From: Betaproteobacteria bacterium
Lineage (GTDB): Bacteria; Pseudomonadota; Gammaproteobacteria; Burkholderiales; Casimicrobiaceae
NCBI GenBank assembly: GCA_016192065.1
Contig: JACPUX010000002.1
Span: 1 to 64,000 of the forward strand
Reading direction: 5' to 3'
Length of the DNA: 64,000 nt
The notes below the pieces were generated by a model. That model was not told where the DNA came from, did no database searches, and saw only the letters and a list, made by a program, of their open reading frames with translations. Position numbers and translations under genes: made by a program. Below are positions 8,084 to 16,650 of this stretch, one piece after another; the stretch's first letter is position 1, and each line of letters opens with the position of its first letter.

Positions 8084-9046
8084 CTACCAAAGCGGTTCCT
8101 GGAAGCGCTGAAAGTATAACGCAGACAACTCATCGCGGCTAAGCGTGTGGTTCTGTGCGCCGCGGCTGGCGACCTTGATCGCGCCCAGGAGCGAGGCGAG
8201 CCGACCGGTGCGCTGCCAGGCCCAGCCGTTGACGATGCCGTAGAGCAGGCCCGCCCGGTAGGCGTCGCCGCAGCCCGTGGGATCGACCACCGCGCGCGGA
8301 TGCACGGCGGGGATGCGCAGCAGTCCATCCGGGTTGTAGATGCGCGAGCCGTGCGCGCCCAGGGTGACGACCAGCGCGCCGCCACGGCGGATCAGCCGCT
8401 CGGCCAGGCGCTCGAGACCAAGACCGGTCTTCTGCTGCACCAATTGGCCCTCGTAATCATTGACCGTGAGATAAGTGGCGCGATCGACCACCTCCAAGAG
8501 CTCCGGGCCGCTAAATAGCGGCAGACCCTGGCCCGGATCGAACACGAAGGGTATGCCCGCCGCGGCGAATTGCTTGGCATGCGCGATCATGCCTTCGCGT
8601 CCATCCGGGGCGACGATGCCCAGAGCGATATCGCTCACGTCGGCCACCGCGTTCTGGTGCGACTGGTTCATCGCCCCAGGGTGAAACGCAGTGATCTGGT
8701 TATCGTCAAGGTCGGTGATGATGTAGGCCTGGGCGGTGTAGGTACCGTCGATCACCCGCAGTCCATCGAGCGCGACGCCAAAACCTTCGAGGCGCTGGCG
8801 ATAGCTGTCGCCATCGAGACCCAGAGTCGCCATGACCACGGGTTCGCCGCCCAGGTGCTTGAGGTTGTAGGCGATGTTGGCCGCCGTGCCGCCGAATTCG
8901 CGCCGCATTTCCGCGACCTGAAAAGAGACGTTGAGGATGTGCGTCTGATCGGGAAGAATGTGCTCGCGAAAACGGTCGCCGAACACCATGATGGTGTCGT
9001 ACGCGATCGAACCACAGATCAAGACTCTTTGTTTGCTACGGCTCAT
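8084..9046 (-). CDS. PfkB-family sugar/nucleoside kinase (adenosine kinase-like)
   Basis: A 320-residue ribokinase-fold kinase. The N-terminal PfkB signature region contains FGGTAANIAYNL; the C-terminal signature DPTGCGDAYRAGLLYG carries the catalytic Asp and the anion-hole GCGD. Members phosphorylate adenosine, ribose, fructose-phosphate or other hydroxyls using ATP. The opening CGSIAYDTIMVF and the motif GLDGDSYRQRL resemble proteins annotated as adenosine or nucleoside kinases in proteobacteria, but the substrate cannot be settled. It lies 15 bases downstream of algR in the same direction, so it could be at the end of the algZ-algR transcription unit. Confidence 0.78.
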   Translation of the reverse strand: MSRSKQRVLICGSIAYDTIMVFGDRFREHILPDQTHILNVSFQVAEMRREFGGTAANIAYNLKHLGGEPVVMATLGLDGDSYRQRLEGFGVALDGLRVIDGTYTAQAYIITDLDDNQITAFHPGAMNQSHQNAVADVSDIALGIVAPDGREGMIAHAKQFAAAGIPFVFDPGQGLPLFSGPELLEVVDRATYLTVNDYEGQLVQQKTGLGLERLAERLIRRGGALVVTLGAHGSRIYNPDGLLRIPAVHPRAVVDPTGCGDAYRAGLLYGIVNGWAWQRTGRLASLLGAIKVASRGAQNHTLSRDELSALYFQRFQEPLW

Positions 9047-9061
9047 GCCGACCCTTCCGTT

Positions 9062-9832
9062 TCAGACCCGCATCCCGCCGAGTTCCCGCACCACATGCTG
9101 CTGCCGGCGGCTGACCGGCAGGGTTTCACTGACGCCATGCAGAACGACTTCCCAGCGGGCTTCACCCTCGGGTCCGGTGCAGCGCTCGAAGCCGCGCACG
9201 CTGGACCGCGCCACCAGGCAATTGCGATGGATGCGCACCAACCGCTCGCCGAACTCGCGCTCCAGGCGCGTCAAGGATTCCTCGATCAAGTACTCGCGCG
9301 CGGCGGTGCGCACGGTGACGTATTTTAGTTCAGCCTTGAGATAGACGACTTCGTCCACCGGCACCAGAATGACCCGCGTGCGTTCGGTGACGCTGAGAAA
9401 GCGCCGCGCCGCGTCGGCGAGCCGATCGAGTGTGGCCTCGGGCAGCGGACGCCGCCGCGGCGTCTTCTGCAATGCGGCCAATAGCCGCTGGGCCTTGACC
9501 GGCTTGGTCAAATAGTCGATGGCGTTGACTTCGAAAGCTTCCAGCGCGTGCTCCGAATGGGCCGTGGTGAACACCACGGCCGGCGGTTGCGGCAGCTTGA
9601 GGGCGTGGCGGGCCAGTTCCAGGCCGCTCATGTCCGGCATGTGGATGTCGGCCAGCACCAGGTCGGCGGTGGTGGTACCGAGCAACTCCAGCGCCTGGCG
9701 ACCGCTCTCGGCCTCGCCGATGACATTGATCGGCAGCGATTCGGCGCAGTCGCCGAGAATTTCGCGCAGGCGCCGGCGCGCCGGCGCCTCGTCATCGACC
9801 ACCAGGATGCGCAAGGGCGGCGCTTCGGTCAT
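9062..9832 (-). CDS. algR: LytTR response regulator, AlgR-like
   Basis: A 256-residue response regulator. The N-terminal receiver has the acidic pocket VVDDEAPARRR, the phosphoacceptor in LVLADIHMPDMSG (Asp62), the conserved Thr in VFTTAHSEHAL and Lys in YLTKPVKA. The C-terminal half is a LytTR DNA-binding domain (DEVVYLKAELKYVTV and RIHRNCLVA). The start overlaps the algZ stop (ATGA), matching the usual sensor-regulator coupling. AlgR homologues control twitching motility and, in pseudomonads, alginate; here a role in surface behaviour or polysaccharide control is inference. Confidence 0.88.
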   Translation of the reverse strand: MTEAPPLRILVVDDEAPARRRLREILGDCAESLPINVIGEAESGRQALELLGTTTADLVLADIHMPDMSGLELARHALKLPQPPAVVFTTAHSEHALEAFEVNAIDYLTKPVKAQRLLAALQKTPRRRPLPEATLDRLADAARRFLSVTERTRVILVPVDEVVYLKAELKYVTVRTAAREYLIEESLTRLEREFGERLVRIHRNCLVARSSVRGFERCTGPEGEARWEVVLHGVSETLPVSRRQQHVVRELGGMRV

Positions 9833-10863
9833 CCCGCCGGCCTTTCGCTCTGGCTTGCCGGGCGGTAGGGAAGCACGATATGCACTTGGAAGCTGTCGCC
9901 CATGATCTGGGTGTTCAGGCTGGCCTCGGCGTCAAAATGCAAGGCCAGGCGTTCGCGGATGTTCTGCAGCGCCATCTTGTTGCCGGCGTGATGGTTCCCC
10001 TCCCGCCGATAGGGATTGCGCAGGATGGCGTGGACCTCGCCACGCCGGTCGAAGATATTGATGGCCACCACACCCGTCTCGCTCGAAGGCTCGATGCCAT
10101 GGTATACGGCATTTTCCAGCAAAGGCTGAAGGAGCAATTGGGGAACCAGGGCGTCTCCCGGCATCTTGTCAAGGTGCCATTCGACCTGCAGGCGCTCGCC
10201 CAGACGGAGTTCCTCCAGCCTGAGATACTCGCGGCAGAGCTCGATCTCGGCGGAAAGCGGCGTCAGCTCGCGGTTGTCGCGCATCAGCACGCGAAAAAGG
10301 TCGGCCATGTCCTCCAGGGCTGATTCTGCCCGACGGGGGTCGGAGCGGATCAGGGAGAGCACGGCGTTCAAGCTGTTGAACAGGAAATGCGGGCGAATAC
10401 GCGCCTGCAGCGCTTGCAGACGGGCCTCGGCAATAGCCGGAGACAGTGCTTTGGCGCGCAAGAGCAAGTAGCCCAGGGCCGCGCCCGCGGCCATGCCGGC
10501 CAACAGCGCCCGGCGCAAACCGGTTCCCGCCGGGTCGAGCGCGAAACCCGGATCCAGGCGATATGCCGTCAGGGCGACGATCATCGACAACCCCACCACG
10601 CACAGCACGCCCGCGCGCAGCGACAGCCGGGCGAGCCAGGGCGAAAGCACGAAAAGCAGCAACAGCACGCCGATGAGATAGGGAATGATGGCCGCGCCCA
10701 GATCCGCGAGCACCGGTTGGAAGTCCTCCCAGCGGCCGATGTGCAGCAAGGCGCCGGCCAGCGCAAACAAGCCGGCCAAGGTCAGCAGGCGCAGCACCAC
10801 GCCCAAATTACGGAAGTCCGGCAAGCCGGTTACCTGATCGTTTTGCTTTATAATCGATCCCAT
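9829..10863 (-). CDS. algZ: LytS/AlgZ-type sensor histidine kinase
   Basis: A 344-residue sensor with a short cytoplasmic N terminus, about four transmembrane helices (residues 15-135), then the His_kinase domain whose phosphoacceptor lies in RIRPHFLFNSLNAVLSLI, followed by an ATPase region starting around LLLQPLLENAVYHGI. The motif order matches FimS/AlgZ, which lack classical G boxes. Start 10863 (ATG, MGSIIKQND) was chosen because longer in-frame starts would run into divergent argH. The 133-base gap to argH should hold both promoters. Divergence from argH is a recurrent arrangement in beta- and gammaproteobacteria. Confidence 0.86.
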   Translation of the reverse strand: MGSIIKQNDQVTGLPDFRNLGVVLRLLTLAGLFALAGALLHIGRWEDFQPVLADLGAAIIPYLIGVLLLLFVLSPWLARLSLRAGVLCVVGLSMIVALTAYRLDPGFALDPAGTGLRRALLAGMAAGAALGYLLLRAKALSPAIAEARLQALQARIRPHFLFNSLNAVLSLIRSDPRRAESALEDMADLFRVLMRDNRELTPLSAEIELCREYLRLEELRLGERLQVEWHLDKMPGDALVPQLLLQPLLENAVYHGIEPSSETGVVAINIFDRRGEVHAILRNPYRREGNHHAGNKMALQNIRERLALHFDAEASLNTQIMGDSFQVHIVLPYRPASQSERPAG

Positions 10864-10995
10864 TTCTTTCGCGGCCCAAGTTCGGCGCGTCCCATACTCC
10901 CTGCCACGGAGCGACCTTCGCGCCATGGCGGACACCCGGGTCGGCGTCACCCAGCCCGGTGTCCCGGCGGCTATTCTTATTGAAGCATCCTGCGC

Positions 10996-12396
10996 ATGCA
11001 AGACGATTCGACAAATTCCCCGACCGGCGGTTGGTCCGGCCGGTTCAGCGAGCCGGTCGCCGAACTGGTGAAACGCTACACCGCCTCGATCGACTTTGAC
11101 TATCGCCTGGCCGAATGCGACATCACCGGTTCGATCGCCCACGCCCGCATGCTTGAGGCCTGCGGCGTGATCGCCAAGGCGGACCTGGCCGACATCGAGC
11201 GCGGCTTCGCGCAGATTCGCGAAGAAATCGCCACTGGCCGCTTCCCTTGGTCGCGAGACCTCGAAGACGTGCATTTCAACCTGGAACGGCGCCTCACCGC
11301 GCTGGTGGGCGACGCCGGCAAACGTCTGCACACCGCGCGCTCGCGCAACGATCAGGTGGCCACCGACGTGCGCCTCTGGCTGCGCGCCGCGATCGACGAA
11401 ATCATCACTCTGATCCTCGATTTCCAGGGCGCGCTGCTGACTCTAGCCGAGGCGCACGCGGCGACCATCATGCCCGGTTTCACGCACTTGCAGGTGGCGC
11501 AGCCGGTGACTTTCGGGCACCACTTGATGGCCTATTTCGAGATGAGCGCACGCGACCGCGAGCGCTTTCTCGACTGCCGGCGACGGGTCAACCGCCTGCC
11601 TTTGGGCGCCGCCGCACTGGCCGGTTCGAGCTACCCCATAGACCGCGAGCAGGTGGCGCGCGAACTGGGTTTCGAGGGTATCTGCGGCAATTCCCTGGAC
11701 GCGGTCTCCGATCGCGATTTCGCCATCGAGTTCGTCGCTGCCGCCGCCCTGCTGATGACCCATCTATCGCGCCTGTCGGAAGAATTGATCCTTTGGATGA
11801 GCCCGCGCTTCGGCTTCATCAGGCTGGCAGACCGCTTCTGCACCGGCTCCAGCATCATGCCGCAAAAGAAGAACCCCGATGTGCCCGAACTGGTGCGCGG
11901 CAAGACCGGCCGCATCAATGGCCACCTGGTGGCGCTGCTGACCCTGATGAAAGGCCAGCCCCTGGCGTATAACAAGGACAATCAGGAAGACAAGGAGCCG
12001 CTCTTCGACACTGTCGATACCCTGACCCAGACGCTGCGCATCTACGCCGACCTGATCGGCGGGATCGAAGTCAACGCTGAGCGCATGCGCGCCGCCGCGC
12101 GCGAGGGCTACGCCACCGCCACCGATTTGGCGGATTATCTGGTAAAGCGCGGTCTGCCTTTTCGCGATGCCCATGAAGTGGTGGCCCGCGCCGTGCGTCA
12201 CGCCGAAACGAAAGCCTGCGACCTGGCCGATCTGTCCTTGGTCGAATTGCAGTCTTTTTCGCCCATCATCGATGGTGACATCTTTGCCGTGCTCTCGCTC
12301 GAAGGTTCGGTCGCCAGCCGCAAGCACGCCGGCGGCACGGCCCCCGAACAGGTGCGCGCCGCCATCGCCGCGGCGCGGCGCCAACTCGGGCTCTGA
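10996..12396 (+). CDS. argH: Argininosuccinate lyase
   Basis: A 466-residue lyase of the fumarase/aspartase superfamily that splits argininosuccinate into arginine and fumarate, the last step of arginine synthesis. Family signature [15 protein letters not shown] (catalytic Ser loop) is at about residues 290-305; other conserved blocks are WSGRFSEPV at the N terminus, [13 protein letters not shown], and [11 protein letters not shown]. It acts as a cytoplasmic homotetramer. The next gene begins 14 bases downstream, suggesting co-transcription. Confidence 0.96.
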   Translation: MQDDSTNSPTGGWSGRFSEPVAELVKRYTASIDFDYRLAECDITGSIAHARMLEACGVIAKADLADIERGFAQIREEIATGRFPWSRDLEDVHFNLERRLTALVGDAGKRLHTARSRNDQVATDVRLWLRAAIDEIITLILDFQGALLTLAEAHAATIMPGFTHLQVAQPVTFGHHLMAYFEMSARDRERFLDCRRRVNRLPLGAAALAGSSYPIDREQVARELGFEGICGNSLDAVSDRDFAIEFVAAAALLMTHLSRLSEELILWMSPRFGFIRLADRFCTGSSIMPQKKNPDVPELVRGKTGRINGHLVALLTLMKGQPLAYNKDNQEDKEPLFDTVDTLTQTLRIYADLIGGIEVNAERMRAAAREGYATATDLADYLVKRGLPFRDAHEVVARAVRHAETKACDLADLSLVELQSFSPIIDGDIFAVLSLEGSVASRKHAGGTAPEQVRAAIAAARRQLGL

Positions 12397-12410
12397 TGAG
12401 GACTTGAACG

Positions 12411-13286
12411 ATGACCCAGAACAGCTCTTGTGCGTTTCTCGGACTGGGCGTGATGGGCGCGCCGATGGCTGGACACCTCGCCCGAGCGGGCCACACCGTG
12501 GCGGTGTACAACCGGACCGCGGCGCGCGCCGCGGGCTGGGTCACCCAATACGGCGGCCGCGCCGCCGACACCCCAGCGGCCGCCGCGAGCGGCGCCCTGC
12601 TGGTCATGACCTGTGTGGGCAACGACGATGATTTGCGCGCCGTGGTCCTTGGACCGGAAGGTGCATTGGCCGGCATGAGCCCGGGCAGTGTGCTGATCGA
12701 TCACACCACCGCCTCGGCGCAGGTGGCGCGCGAGTTGCACGCCGCCGCCGCGGCGCGCGGCGTGGGCTTCCTCGATGCGCCGGTCTCCGGTGGCCAGGTG
12801 GGGGCGGAAAAGGGACAACTCACCATCATGGTGGGCGGCGAGCCGGCGGTTTTCGCGCAGGCCGAATCAATCCTGCGGACCTATGCCAAGGCGGTGACGC
12901 TGATGGGACCGGCTGGCGCCGGCCAGCTCACCAAAATGGTCAACCAGATCTGCATCGCCGGACTGCTGCAAGGGCTCGCCGAGGGCCTGGACTTCGGCCG
13001 CCGGGCGGGGCTCGACCTCGAACAAGTGCTTCAGGTCATCGGCAAGGGCGCGGCGCAAAGCTGGCAGATGGACAACCGTGGCCCCACCATGATCACCGAC
13101 CGGTTTGACTTCGGCTTCGCCGTGGACTGGATGCGCAAGGACTTGGCGATCTGCCTCGAAGAGGCCCGTGCCAACGGCAGCACTCTGCCGGTCACGGCGC
13201 TGGTAGACCAATTCTATGCCCGCTTGCAGGCACGGGGAGGCGGCCGCTGGGATACCTCGAGCCTCATCCGCCACTTGCGCGACTAA
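12411..13286 (+). CDS. 3-hydroxyisobutyrate dehydrogenase-family reductase (GarR-like)
   Basis: A 291-residue beta-hydroxyacid dehydrogenase. The N terminus carries the NAD(P) Rossmann motif FLGLGVMGAPMAGHLARAGH. The substrate motif is DAPVSGGQVGAEKG (about residue 123), and the catalytic Lys lies in GAGQLTKMVNQI (about residue 173). Family members reduce tartronate semialdehyde, succinate semialdehyde or 3-hydroxyisobutyrate-type substrates; sequence alone does not choose. It shares a direction and short spacing with argH, without an obvious metabolic link. Confidence 0.82.
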   Translation: MTQNSSCAFLGLGVMGAPMAGHLARAGHTVAVYNRTAARAAGWVTQYGGRAADTPAAAASGALLVMTCVGNDDDLRAVVLGPEGALAGMSPGSVLIDHTTASAQVARELHAAAAARGVGFLDAPVSGGQVGAEKGQLTIMVGGEPAVFAQAESILRTYAKAVTLMGPAGAGQLTKMVNQICIAGLLQGLAEGLDFGRRAGLDLEQVLQVIGKGAAQSWQMDNRGPTMITDRFDFGFAVDWMRKDLAICLEEARANGSTLPVTALVDQFYARLQARGGGRWDTSSLIRHLRD

Positions 13287-13310
13287 TTCTTAACCTCAAT
13301 TGGAGAAATC

Positions 13311-13775
13311 ATGCGGACCCTCGCCGCTCTTTCGTTTTCGCTCTTTGCCTTGACCAGCGCGGCGCTCGCCCAGGTCCAGGTGGACACCGCCTGGGTACGC
13401 GGCACGGTGGAAGGACAAAAAGCCACCGGCGCGTTCATGGATCTCAAGGCCGAGCGCAACCTCAAGCTGCTCTCGGCAGCCTCGCCTGCCGCCAAGCTGG
13501 TGGAAATTCACGCCATGGAAATGAAGGACGGGGTGATGAAGATGTACGCCATCGAGAGCCTGTCTCTCCCCGCGGGCAAGACCGTGCGTCTCGCCCCGGG
13601 CGGATTCCACATCATGCTCATCGACCTGAAGCAAGCGCTCAAGAACGGCGACAGCGTACCGATCACCCTCACCCTCGAAGACGAGGCCAAGAAAACCCAG
13701 ACCATCGAAGTCAAGGCCGAAGTTCGCGGCCTGGGAATGCCCATGCAGCACGAAAAGCACGGCAAGAAGCACTGA
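13311..13775 (+). CDS. Periplasmic copper chaperone PCu(A)C
   Basis: A 154-residue secreted protein with signal peptide MRTLAALSFSLFALTSAALA. The Cu(I)-binding pattern H-x-M...H-x-M is visible as HAMEMKDGVMKM (about residue 67) and GGFHIMLIDLK (about residue 100). PCu(A)C proteins deliver copper to the CuA site of cytochrome c oxidase, with Sco. A His/Lys-rich C terminus (MPMQHEKHGKKH) may add metal ligands. A GGAG ribosome site lies 8 bases before the ATG. No oxidase genes are nearby. Confidence 0.88.
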   Translation: MRTLAALSFSLFALTSAALAQVQVDTAWVRGTVEGQKATGAFMDLKAERNLKLLSAASPAAKLVEIHAMEMKDGVMKMYAIESLSLPAGKTVRLAPGGFHIMLIDLKQALKNGDSVPITLTLEDEAKKTQTIEVKAEVRGLGMPMQHEKHGKKH

Positions 13776-13824
13776 GCGGGAACCGCAATCCCCCTCTCCG
13801 GGTGGAGCCTGGGGAAGGGTTGGT

Positions 13825-13932
13825 GCAAGCCCGCCGGGCCGCCCCAAGGGCGCGCAATCAATCTCCGGAGCGGGCGTAGCCCGCGAACCGCAATCACCCC
13901 CTTCCCCCGGAAGGGGGCGGGGGGGAAGGTAC
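13825..13932. repeat. Third, diverged copy of the 110-nt dispersed repeat
   Basis: The stretch matches the repeat units at 1-221 with substitutions, including the hairpin GGAGCGGGC-GTA-GCCCGCGAA (13867-13888) and the CCCCCTTCC/GGAAGGGGG hairpin. It fills the convergent gap between the copper chaperone and osmC genes. Confidence 0.75.
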
Positions 13933-13944
13933 ACCAGCAAGCCT

Positions 13945-14376
13945 TCAGGCGGCGCCCGACGACGCCTCGACCACCTCGATTTCGGTCTCGATGCTCGCGG
14001 TCTTGGCGAGCATCACTGAGGCGGAGCAGTATTTCTCCTTGGACAGCCTCACGGCGCGCTCTACCTGCTGCCGGTTCAGGGCCCGCCCGACCACACGGTA
14101 GCGAAAGAGAATTCGGGTGAAGACTTTGGGGTCGGTGTCAGCGCGCTCGGCCTCGAGTTCAAGCACGCAGTCGATCACGTCCTGGCGCGCCTTCTTGAGT
14201 ATGAGCAGAACATCGATGGCGCTGCACCCGCCCGCGCCCATGAGCAGGAGCTCCATCGGCCGCGCGCCCAGATTGCGCCCGCCGATATCGGGCGCGCCAT
14301 CGATCACGAGCGCATGACCGCTGCCCGATTCCGCGACAAAGCTCATGCCTTCGACCCATTTAACGCGCGCTTTCAT
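13945..14376 (-). CDS. OsmC-family protein (YhfA-like)
   Basis: A 143-residue OsmC/Ohr-fold protein. The two redox cysteines expected for the family are in GAGGCSAIDVLLILKK (about residue 49) and SKEKYCSASVML (about residue 119). OsmC proteins reduce organic hydroperoxides using a dithiol; the YhfA branch is less well defined. Start 14376 (MKARVKWVEG) is preceded by GGAGG at a good distance; longer in-frame starts would run across the small-RNA candidate on the other strand. Confidence 0.85.
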   Translation of the reverse strand: MKARVKWVEGMSFVAESGSGHALVIDGAPDIGGRNLGARPMELLLMGAGGCSAIDVLLILKKARQDVIDCVLELEAERADTDPKVFTRILFRYRVVGRALNRQQVERAVRLSKEKYCSASVMLAKTASIETEIEVVEASSGAA

Positions 14377-14446
14377 CGTTTTCGACCTCCGTAAGAGTTT
14401 GCGAATCCCGCCCCGGCAGGAACTTTGCCGCACCGCAACAAATCGC

Positions 14447-14475
14447 TTGCGTTGTGCAGTGCAATATGACAAAAT
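14447..14475 (+). promoter_or_regulatory. Promoter candidate of the anti-SD small RNA
   Basis: TTGCGT (14447-14452), 17 bases, then CAAAAT (14470-14475) gives a modest sigma-70-like promoter. Its predicted start, about 14482, falls just before the first stem of the RNA. The boxes are not strong; the agreement in position is the main support. Confidence 0.4.
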
Positions 14476-14481
14476 TATCTC

Positions 14482-14589
14482 ACGGTCCGCTTGTTCAGAT
14501 CCTCCTCCTTCTCTCCAGCGGACCAGATTCCTCCATCCTCCTCCTTTGGTGGAATATTGGCGCAACCCAGGCGGTTGCGCCTTTTTTTT
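14482..14589 (+). ncRNA. Candidate small RNA with two anti-Shine-Dalgarno loops
   Basis: About 108 nt, three hairpins. SL1: GGTCCGC (14484-14490) pairs perfectly with GCGGACC (14518-14524); its 27-nt loop displays CCTCCTCC (14501-14508). SL2: ATTCC-T-CCA (14527-14535) pairs with TGG-T-GGAAT (14547-14555); its 11-nt loop displays CCTCCTCC again (14537-14544). SL3 is the terminator at 14559-14589. The layout recalls the alphaproteobacterial cuckoo/CcsR RNAs, which expose CCUCCUCCC in two loops and end in a terminator. It lies divergent from osmC and is followed by a separate promoter for the next operon. Binding to ribosome sites or to an RNA-binding protein is inference. Confidence 0.72.
14559..14589 (+). 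terminator. Rho-independent terminator of the small RNA
   Basis: Perfect 9-bp stem GGCGCAACC (14559-14567) with GGTTGCGCC (14573-14581), 5-nt loop, then eight T residues. No protein gene lies upstream on this strand for several hundred bases, so it implies a non-coding transcript. Confidence 0.92.
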
Positions 14590-14651
14590 GTCCCCAAGCG
14601 CCACCTCTCGCGCGAGGGCGCCTTTCTCCCCGGCCCGACCGATCCGCCGAA

Positions 14652-14657
14652 TATAAT
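14652..14657 (+). promoter_or_regulatory. -10 box for the ybhP-like/clsB operon
   Basis: A consensus TATAAT lies 26 bases before the ATG at 14684. No good -35 box is at 16-18 bases upstream. It separates this operon from the small RNA that terminates at 14589. Confidence 0.5.
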
Positions 14658-14683
14658 GCACGGTCGGGCAAGAGGATCAAGGG

Positions 14684-15433
14684 ATGACGAGTTTCCGGGT
14701 TGCCACTTACAACATCCACAAGGGCTTTTCGCACCTCAATCGCCATATGGTGATTCACGAGCTGCGCGCGCGCCTGCATGGCTTGCACGCCGACATCGTG
14801 TTCTTGCAGGAGGTGGTGGGCGCCAACGCCCGACACGCCGACCGGTACCTCGACTGGCCAGTGAAACCCCAGCACGAATTTCTCGCCGACGCCATGTGGA
14901 GCGAGGTCGCTTACGGCAAGAACGCGGTCTATGACCATGGCCATCATGGCAACGCCGTACTCACACGATTTCCCATCGCCTCGATCGACAACGAGGATGT
15001 TTCCGCGCACGCCTTTGAAAGTCGGGGTTTGCTGCACTGCGAGCTAAAGCTGCCGGGCACATCCGAATTGCTGCATTGCATCAATGTTCACCTTGGCCTT
15101 TTGGAACGTGGCCGCCAGTGGCAGATTCTCGCCCTGTGCGAACGCATCGAAGCGCTCGTACCGGCGGGTGCGCCGCTGGTCATCGCTGGCGATTTCAACG
15201 ATTGGCGGCACAAGGCCAATCGCGTGCTGACCCAGCGCCTGGGCGTGCATGAGGTGTTCGAAACCGTCAAGGGGCGCGCCGCGCGCACTTTTCCCTCGGT
15301 CCTGCCGGTCTTTCGGCTGGATCGCATCTACGCCCGCGGGCTCAAGGCGCGAGGCGTAGGGGTCCATTACGCCAGTCCGCGGTCACGATTGTCCGACCAT
15401 GCCGCGTTGACCGCGGACTTCGAGCTGGCATGA
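14684..15433 (+). CDS. Endonuclease/exonuclease/phosphatase-family protein (YbhP-like)
   Basis: A 249-residue EEP-fold metal-dependent phosphodiesterase. Motifs: TYNIHKGF near the N terminus (Asn metal ligand), VFLQEVVG (catalytic Glu), GNAVLTRFPI, AGDFNDWR (Asp/Asn pair) and the final SDHAALTADFEL (catalytic His). It overlaps clsB by ATGA, reproducing the ybhP-ybhO(clsB) order of E. coli. That context suggests a phospholipid or lipid-head-group role at the membrane, but the substrate of YbhP itself is not established. Confidence 0.85.
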   Translation: MTSFRVATYNIHKGFSHLNRHMVIHELRARLHGLHADIVFLQEVVGANARHADRYLDWPVKPQHEFLADAMWSEVAYGKNAVYDHGHHGNAVLTRFPIASIDNEDVSAHAFESRGLLHCELKLPGTSELLHCINVHLGLLERGRQWQILALCERIEALVPAGAPLVIAGDFNDWRHKANRVLTQRLGVHEVFETVKGRAARTFPSVLPVFRLDRIYARGLKARGVGVHYASPRSRLSDHAALTADFELA

Positions 15434-16650
15434 AGCGGTTCGTCGGCGGCCACCGCCTGACCCTGCTGCGCAACGGCGCGGAGTATTTCCCGTCCCTGAT
15501 CGCCGCCATCGACGGGGCCCAGCACGAGGTCTTCCTGGAGACCTACATTTTCGCCGACGATGCCGCCGGGCACGCCGTCAGTGGCGCCTTGATGCGGACC
15601 GCCCAGCGTGGCGTGCCAACGCATGTACTGGTCGACGCCTGGGGTTCACGCGACTACCTGCCCGACACCCTGGTCGAGCAATTGCAGGATGCTGGTGTCC
15701 ACTTCGCCTACTACCGACCGGAAATCGCCCCTTGGCACTTCCGTCTGCACCGGCTGCGCCGCCTGCATCGCAAGCTCTGCGAAATCGATGGGCGCCTGGC
15801 CTTCGTCGGCGGCATCAACATCATCGCCGACGAGAACACGCCCGGGCAGGTACCCCCGCGGGTCGACTTCGCCGTGGCCATCGAAGGTCCGGCGCTGGCG
15901 GCAATCGTCGAAACCATGAAACGGCTGTGGAGCATCGTCGAAATCGTCACCCTCAAACAGGCGAGCTATCCGCTGTTCGGTGAGCGGTCCCCCGCGCCGC
16001 GCGCCGGCACGCAGGATGCCAAATTTCTCATTCGCGACAACTTGCGCAACCGGCGCAGCATCGAGGGCGCCTATCTCGCGGCGATCCGCAGCGCCAAACG
16101 CGAGATCATCATCGCCAACGCCTATTTCCTGCCCGGAATGCGCTTCCGCCACGCACTTTTGGCCGCGGCCGAGCGCGGTGTACGCGTGGTGTTGATCCTG
16201 CAAGGGCGAGTGGAATATCTGCTGCTTCATTTCGCCACGCGCGCCCTGTACGGCAGTTTTTTGCACGCGGGTATTGAAATCCACGAGCACCATTACAGCT
16301 TCATGCACGCCAAAGTGGCGGTGATCGACGAGCGCTGGGCCACCGTGGGTTCGAGCAATATTGACCCGTTCAGCCTGCTGCTGTCGCGCGAAGCCAATGT
16401 TTTCGCCCGCGACGAGACCTTTGCCCGGGAACTGCGTCAAGCCATTGCCGAAATGCAGGCGCGGGGCTCGCGGCATGTGGCGCCTTCGGATTGGGCTGAA
16501 CGTGGCCGCCTGTATAAGGCCGTGGTGTGGCTGGCCTATGGCTTGGTACGGGTCATGACCGGGCTGGTGGGCTACGGGCCGCAGTGGCAGGTCCCTGGAA
16601 AGCGCCGTAGCGCAAGGCAGGGCAAGGCTTCTGGTAAAATCGAGCAGTGA
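15430..16650 (+). CDS. clsB: Cardiolipin synthase B (phospholipase D family)
   Basis: A 406-residue PLD-superfamily enzyme without N-terminal transmembrane helices, as in ClsB, which joins two phosphatidylglycerols (or PG with other head groups) to make cardiolipin. Both HKD motifs are present: [18 protein letters not shown] (about residue 113) and [18 protein letters not shown] (about residue 293). It overlaps the EEP gene upstream (ATGA) and the ABC exporter downstream (GTGA), so the three genes are very likely one translationally coupled operon. Confidence 0.9.
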   Translation: MKRFVGGHRLTLLRNGAEYFPSLIAAIDGAQHEVFLETYIFADDAAGHAVSGALMRTAQRGVPTHVLVDAWGSRDYLPDTLVEQLQDAGVHFAYYRPEIAPWHFRLHRLRRLHRKLCEIDGRLAFVGGINIIADENTPGQVPPRVDFAVAIEGPALAAIVETMKRLWSIVEIVTLKQASYPLFGERSPAPRAGTQDAKFLIRDNLRNRRSIEGAYLAAIRSAKREIIIANAYFLPGMRFRHALLAAAERGVRVVLILQGRVEYLLLHFATRALYGSFLHAGIEIHEHHYSFMHAKVAVIDERWATVGSSNIDPFSLLLSREANVFARDETFARELRQAIAEMQARGSRHVAPSDWAERGRLYKAVVWLAYGLVRVMTGLVGYGPQWQVPGKRRSARQGKASGKIEQ

